Positions 5,219 to 8,759 of a DNA stretch of 8,759 nucleotides are shown here, piece after piece. Below the pieces are notes generated by a model, which searched no databases, had not been told where the DNA came from, and saw nothing but the letters and a program-made list of their open reading frames with translations. This DNA comes from an uncultured Desulfarculaceae bacterium. GTDB taxonomy: Bacteria > Desulfobacterota > Desulfarculia > Desulfarculales > Desulfarculaceae. The DNA lies in assembly GCA_937908275.1 (NCBI GenBank), contig CALERA010000308.1, positions 1 through 8,759 of the forward strand, written 5' to 3'. Each line of letters begins with the position of its first letter. Position 1 is the first letter of the stretch. The position numbers were made by a program, and so were the translations under genes.

Positions 5219-6796
5219 ATGAAAGCATTTCCCTCGACCCACCCCGGCCTGAGCCGGCGCGGCTTCCTGCTGGCCGCCGGCCTGGCGGCCACCGCCCCGG
5301 CCTGGCTGAGCCTGGCCGAGGCGGCCCGGGCGGCCTCCCTGGCCGGCCAACTGCCCGCCCAGGCCAACTATTTCGCGCAGGCCTTTGGCATCGCCCCGGC
5401 CGACCTGTCCCGGATCATGGGCGAGGCCCTGGCCCAGGGCGGCGACTACTGCGACCTGTACTTCCAGCACAGCCAGGGCACCTGGATCGTGCTGGAGGAC
5501 GGGGTGGTGAACCGGGCCTACACCTCGGTGAGCCTGGGCATGGGGGTGCGGGTGCTGATCGGCGAGCAGACCGGCTATGCCTTCAGCCAGGTGCTGGAGC
5601 TGCCGGCCATGCTGGAGGCGGCCCGGGCGGCGGCCTCCCTGGCCCGGGCCGGCGGCCAGGCCCCGGGGAGCCGGGGCCTGGAGGTGAAGCCCCCGCGCCA
5701 CCAGCCCGGCCTGGACCTCTACCCCATGGCCAAGCCCTGGCCCGAGGTCAGCACCGAGGCCCGCATCGCGCTGCTGAAGACCGCCGGGGAGCGCATGGCC
5801 GCGGCCGATCCCCGGGTCAAGAAGACCCTGCTGCAGTTCCATGACGGCACCGGCCGGATCATGGTGGCCAACAGCGAGGGCCTTCTGCGCAGCGACTACC
5901 GGCCCCGCACCAGCTTCTACACCTCCTGCGTGGCCGAGGACCATGGCCGGCGGGAGAGCAACTACCGCGACCTGACCACCCGCTCCGGGTTCGAGGTCTA
6001 CAGCCCGGAGTTGGTCAGCGCCCAGGCCGACGAGACGGTGCGCGCCACCCTGGAGCTTTTCGAGGCCAAATCGGTGGCGGCCGGGGAGATGCCGGTGGTG
6101 CTGGCCCCGGGCTCCTCGGGCATCCTGTTGCACGAGGCCATCGGCCATGGCCTGGAGGCGGACTTCAACCGCCGGCGCATCAGCACCTACGCCGAGCGCC
6201 TGGGCCAGAAGGTGGCCGACCCCCAGGTGACGATCGTGGACGACGGCACCATCCCCCACTCCCACGGGGCCATCAACTTCGACGACGAGGGCGGCGACAG
6301 CCGGCGCACGGTGCTGGTGGAAAAAGGCAAACTTGTTAGCTATTTGCAAGACCGGCTCAGCGCCCAGTGGTATAAGACCCAGTCCACCGGCAGCGGCCGC
6401 CGCCAGAGTTTCGAATACGCGCCCATGCCCCGGATGCGGGCCACCTTCATGGAGGCCGGCCCCCACGACCCCCAGGAGATCATCGCCTCGGTCAAGCGCG
6501 GGCTCTACGCGGTGCAGTTCAGCAACGGCCAGGTGAACATCGGGGCCGGCGACTTCTCGTTCTACGTCAAGACCGGCTACGCCATCGAGGATGGCCGCCT
6601 GACCCATCCGGTGAAGGACATCAACGTGGTGGGCAACGGCCCCCAGGCTTTGGCGCGCATCAGCCTGGTGGGCAACGACCCGGCCCTGGCCACGGCGGGC
6701 TACATGTGCGGCAAGCTGGGTCAGAGCGTGCCGGTGAGCCAAGGGCTGCCCACCACCCTGGTCAGCGGCCTGAACGTGGGAGGCAGCCGTGGCTGA
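5219..6796 (+). CDS. tldD: TldD metalloprotease with Tat signal peptide
   Basis: A 525-residue TldD, the zinc-bearing subunit of the TldD/TldE peptidase (modulator of DNA gyrase family). The catalytic motif HEAIGH is at 305-310 (His305, Glu306, His310). Cys497 in YMCGKLGQ matches the third metal ligand of E. coli TldD. The N-terminal domain is recognisable from DYCDLYFQ (76-83) and LEDGVVNRAY, and the C-terminal domain from VGNGPQAL and LVGNDPALATAGYMCG. Unlike E. coli TldD, it has about 40 extra N-terminal residues forming a twin-arginine signal: LSRRGFLL (11-18), a hydrophobic stretch to about 33, and a possible AxA cleavage site after ARA at 36-38. The ATG at 5219 follows AGGGAGG (5208-5214), and the core fold starts near residue 45, so the signal is part of the gene. 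An in-frame GTG/ATG-like extension upstream, inside the previous gene, has no support. It overlaps tldE by 8 bp. Export of a TldD is unusual compared with the well-studied cytoplasmic enzymes. Confidence 0.94.
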   Translation: MKAFPSTHPGLSRRGFLLAAGLAATAPAWLSLAEAARAASLAGQLPAQANYFAQAFGIAPADLSRIMGEALAQGGDYCDLYFQHSQGTWIVLEDGVVNRAYTSVSLGMGVRVLIGEQTGYAFSQVLELPAMLEAARAAASLARAGGQAPGSRGLEVKPPRHQPGLDLYPMAKPWPEVSTEARIALLKTAGERMAAADPRVKKTLLQFHDGTGRIMVANSEGLLRSDYRPRTSFYTSCVAEDHGRRESNYRDLTTRSGFEVYSPELVSAQADETVRATLELFEAKSVAAGEMPVVLAPGSSGILLHEAIGHGLEADFNRRRISTYAERLGQKVADPQVTIVDDGTIPHSHGAINFDDEGGDSRRTVLVEKGKLVSYLQDRLSAQWYKTQSTGSGRRQSFEYAPMPRMRATFMEAGPHDPQEIIASVKRGLYAVQFSNGQVNIGAGDFSFYVKTGYAIEDGRLTHPVKDINVVGNGPQALARISLVGNDPALATAGYMCGKLGQSVPVSQGLPTTLVSGLNVGGSRG

Positions 6797-8159
6797 GAAG
6801 AAAACCTTGGGCATGATGCAGTCCGTGGCCGAGGCGGCCCTGGCCGCGGCCAGGAAGTCCGGGGCCAGCCAGGCGGCGGCCGGGGTCTCGCGTTCGCGCT
6901 TCGTGGACGTGGCCTTCCGCGACGGGGCCTTGGAAAAGGCCCAGGCCTCCACCCGGCAGGGCCTGTCCCTGCGCCTGTTCGTGGAGGGCCGCTACGCCGC
7001 CCACTCCACCAGCGACCTGCGGCCCGAGGCCCTGGGCGAGTTCGTGCAACAAGCGGTGGCGCTCACCCGGCAGTTGGAGCCGGACCCGGAGCGCAGCCTG
7101 GCCGATCCCGCCCGCCACGCCCAGGGGCCGGCCCCGGACCTGGGCCTGTGGGACGCGCCCCTGGCCGAGTCGCCCACCGCGCACTGGGTGGAGATCGCCC
7201 GGCGGATGGAGGACCTGGGCCGGGCGGCGGGCGAAAAGGCCGGCCAGTTGGTAAACGCCAGCGGCAACGGCTACATGGAGGTCAGCCGCGAGCTGCTGGC
7301 CACCAGCGACGGCTTCCTGGGCAGCCAGGAGGAGACCGGCGGCTTCGCGGTGGCCGGGGTGGTGCTGCTGGACCCGGAGCAGGCGGCCAAGCGCCGTAGC
7401 GGCTATTGGTGGCAGGGCGGTCACGGCCTGGCCGGGCTGGACCAGGAGGCCACCCTGACCGGCATCGCGCAAGAGGCCGCCCAGCGGGCCGCGCGCCAGT
7501 TCGGGGCCCGGCCCGGTCCCTCGGGGCGCTTCCCGGTGCTGGTGGAGAACCAGGCCGCCATGCGCCTGGTGGGCGACCTGCTGGCCTGCCTGAACGGCCC
7601 CACCCTGCAACAGGGCAAGAGCTATCTGCGCGACAAGCTGGGCCAGGTGGTGGCCGGGCCGCTGCTGAGCATCAGCGACGAGCCGCTCATGCCCGGCGGT
7701 TTTGGCTCGCGTTGGTATGACGGCGAGGGCGTGGCCGCCCAGAGCCTGCCCCTGATCAAGGCCGGTAAGCTGGAGCACTTCTACCTGGACACCTATCACG
7801 CCCGCAAGCTCAAGCTGCCCCCCACCACCGGCGGCGGCAGCAACCTGGTGCTGGCCCCCAGCCACGGCCTGGGCTTTGGCCAGATGCTGGCCGGGGTGAA
7901 GCAGGGCCTGGCCGTGACCAGCTTCCTGGGCGGCAACTTCAACTCCACCACCGGCGATTTCTCCTATGGCGTGCAGGGCCTCTGGATCGAGGACGGCCGT
8001 CCGGTCCACGCGGTGGAGGGCATGAACCTGGCCGGCAATTTCGCGGAGTTGTGGCAGGGCCTGGCCGCGGTGGGCAACGACCCCTTCCCCTATGCCAAGC
8101 TGCGCGCCCCCAGCCTGATGTTCGCCGAGGTGCAGTTGGCCGGCGGCGGGCTTGCCTGA
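6789..8159 (+). CDS. tldE: TldE/PmbA, non-catalytic partner of TldD
   Basis: A 456-residue TldE (PmbA) family protein, about the length of E. coli PmbA (450). It has the TldD/E fold but no HExxxH motif: the matching helix reads ENQAAMRLVGDLLACL (253-268). The C-terminal hallmark GGNFNSTTGDFSYGVQG (381-397), followed by WIEDG, EGMNLAGNF and VGNDP, matches PmbA well. In the characterised system it forms a heterodimer with TldD that threads unfolded peptides into a closed cavity. The start is GTG at 6789, with GGGAGG at 6778-6783 five bases upstream. The start lies within the last codons of tldD, so translation is probably coupled. The N-terminus (MAEKKTLGMMQSVAEAAL) has neither a hydrophobic signal nor twin arginines, in contrast to TldD. 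If the complex works outside the cytoplasm, TldE would have to be carried out with TldD. Confidence 0.93.
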   Translation: MAEKKTLGMMQSVAEAALAAARKSGASQAAAGVSRSRFVDVAFRDGALEKAQASTRQGLSLRLFVEGRYAAHSTSDLRPEALGEFVQQAVALTRQLEPDPERSLADPARHAQGPAPDLGLWDAPLAESPTAHWVEIARRMEDLGRAAGEKAGQLVNASGNGYMEVSRELLATSDGFLGSQEETGGFAVAGVVLLDPEQAAKRRSGYWWQGGHGLAGLDQEATLTGIAQEAAQRAARQFGARPGPSGRFPVLVENQAAMRLVGDLLACLNGPTLQQGKSYLRDKLGQVVAGPLLSISDEPLMPGGFGSRWYDGEGVAAQSLPLIKAGKLEHFYLDTYHARKLKLPPTTGGGSNLVLAPSHGLGFGQMLAGVKQGLAVTSFLGGNFNSTTGDFSYGVQGLWIEDGRPVHAVEGMNLAGNFAELWQGLAAVGNDPFPYAKLRAPSLMFAEVQLAGGGLA

Positions 8160-8183
8160 TCCGCCGGGCCTGGGGTAAGTTCC

Positions 8184-8200
8184 GGGGAATCGTTTTCCCC
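8184..8200 (+). terminator. Weak hairpin between tldE and the RdgC gene
   Basis: GGGGAA (8184-8189) pairs with TTCCCC (8195-8200) around loop TCGTT and is followed by only three T before the next ribosome site. The stem is short and the T-run poor, so it may be a partial terminator, a processing site, or chance. It lies in the 53-bp gap before the next ATG. Confidence 0.25.
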
Positions 8201-8212
8201 TTTGGAGGCAAC

Positions 8213-8759
8213 ATGGGACTTTTCAAGGGCTCGGCCACCCTGACCCGCTACCAGGTCAAGGGCGACACCCCGCCGGATTTCTGGGAGTTCGTGGACCGGC
8301 GTATCCGGGCCAATGTTTTCCTGGACATCGAGGACAGCACCGAGGAGCAGGCGGTGGGCTGGTGCTCGGCCCACGATTTCCTGGACACCAATTTCGCCTA
8401 CGCCGCCTACGCCCTGGACCCCTACATCGTCCTGGGCCTGCGGGTGGACCGGCGCAAGGTGGCGGCCAGCCTGGTGCGCAAGTACCTGCGCCTGGAGATC
8501 AACAAGGCCCTGGCGGTGCGCGAGGGACGGGCGCTGTCGCGCCACGACCGCGAGGAGCTCAAGGAGAAGGTGGCCTTTGACCTGATGCGCCGCACCCCGC
8601 CCGCCACCCAGGTCTTCGAGGTGGTCTGGGACACCGCCAAGAGCGAGGTCTGGCTGGGCTCTTCCGGCCGGGGAGTGCGCGACATCTTCGAAGACCACTT
8701 CAAGCGCAGCTTCGACCTGGCCCTGTGGCCCCGCCTGCCCTACCTGCTGGCCGGCGACC
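8213..8759 (+). CDS. rdgC: RdgC-family recombination-associated protein, N-terminal part
   Basis: Open from ATG 8213 to the right edge without a stop; 182 complete codons are visible and the C-terminus is cut off. The start has GGAGG at 8204-8208, four bases upstream. The visible part resembles the divergent RdgC homologues I associate with Deltaproteobacteria: MGLFKGSATLTRYQV at the N-terminus, GWCSAHDFLD near residue 45, a central LRVDRRKVAASLVRKYLRLE, then GRALSRHDREELKEKVAFDLMRR (first G about 102), and VFEVVWDTAKSEVWLGSSG, the strand preceding the expected FxxHFKRSFDLAL region. RdgC of E. coli is a ring-shaped DNA-binding protein that limits RecA-dependent recombination. The similarity here is by pattern, not strong identity, so the role in recombination is inferred. 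It is on the same strand as tldDE, 53 bp downstream, possibly in the same operon. Confidence 0.72.
   Translation, partial: MGLFKGSATLTRYQVKGDTPPDFWEFVDRRIRANVFLDIEDSTEEQAVGWCSAHDFLDTNFAYAAYALDPYIVLGLRVDRRKVAASLVRKYLRLEINKALAVREGRALSRHDREELKEKVAFDLMRRTPPATQVFEVVWDTAKSEVWLGSSGRGVRDIFEDHFKRSFDLALWPRLPYLLAGD

Noticed and set aside
3862..5367. Long minus-strand open frame opposite the channel gene (501 codons)
   Set aside because: The + strand encodes a clear receptor-channel with a VGYG filter. The minus frame is low-complexity H, Q, G and P sequence and runs through the divergent promoter region.
5159..6952. Minus-strand open frame of about 597 codons opposite tldD
   Set aside because: It is the antisense of the conserved TldD sequence, has composition typical of a reverse-strand shadow, and has no recognisable motif.
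6762..8009. Minus-strand open frame of 415 codons opposite tldE
   Set aside because: Same reasoning: TldE is well conserved on the + strand and the antisense product has no domain signature.
1..8759. CRISPR array, tRNA, rRNA, transposase or phage genes
   Set aside because: I read both strands for regularly spaced repeats, cloverleaf-like sequence and mobile-element proteins and saw none.

Overview
This is a GC-rich stretch of bacterial chromosome that opens with 49 bases of Illumina sequencing adapter, so the left edge is a contig end rather than natural sequence. The gene content suggests an anaerobic or microaerophilic Desulfobacterota-type (former Deltaproteobacteria) organism. The reasons are a two-gene SufC plus SufB/D iron-sulfur assembly unit, an RdgC homologue of the type I associate with that group, a Tat-dependent TldD, and very GC-rich third codon positions. 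This taxonomic placement is an inference from family knowledge, not a database match.

Layout. Positions 1-49 are adapter. Positions 50-1599 (+) hold the 3' end of one ABC-2 type permease gene followed 3 bp later by a complete paralogous permease gene, the usual YbhS/YbhR-like pair of an export system whose ATPase and membrane-fusion genes would lie off the left edge. Positions 1600-1869 carry no gene but are structured. There are two degenerate copies of a short dispersed intergenic repeat, an intrinsic terminator for the permease operon, and a long near-perfect hairpin just after the convergent suf genes. Positions 1870-3848 (-) are sufC and a SufB/D gene, overlapping by 22 bp, with a good sigma70-like promoter at 3914-3942. 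Positions 3849-4047 are a divergent promoter region.

The + strand from 4048 to the right edge reads as one directional cluster. It begins with a potassium-channel-like ionotropic receptor of the GluR0 type: a periplasmic ligand-binding domain split by two membrane helices and a pore loop with a VGYG filter. It continues with TldD carrying a twin-arginine signal peptide, then TldE without any signal and overlapping tldD by 8 bp, then the first 182 codons of an RdgC-family gene cut by the right edge.

How the genes fit together. The permease pair exports an unknown substrate. SufC and SufB/D form an ATP-driven Fe-S scaffold. TldD and TldE together would form the heteromeric zinc protease known from microcin maturation and antitoxin degradation. 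The most interesting points are that the catalytic TldD subunit appears to be addressed to the cell envelope while its partner has no signal of its own, and that it sits directly behind a prokaryotic ligand-gated potassium channel candidate. I see no CRISPR array, tRNA, rRNA, phage gene or transposase.
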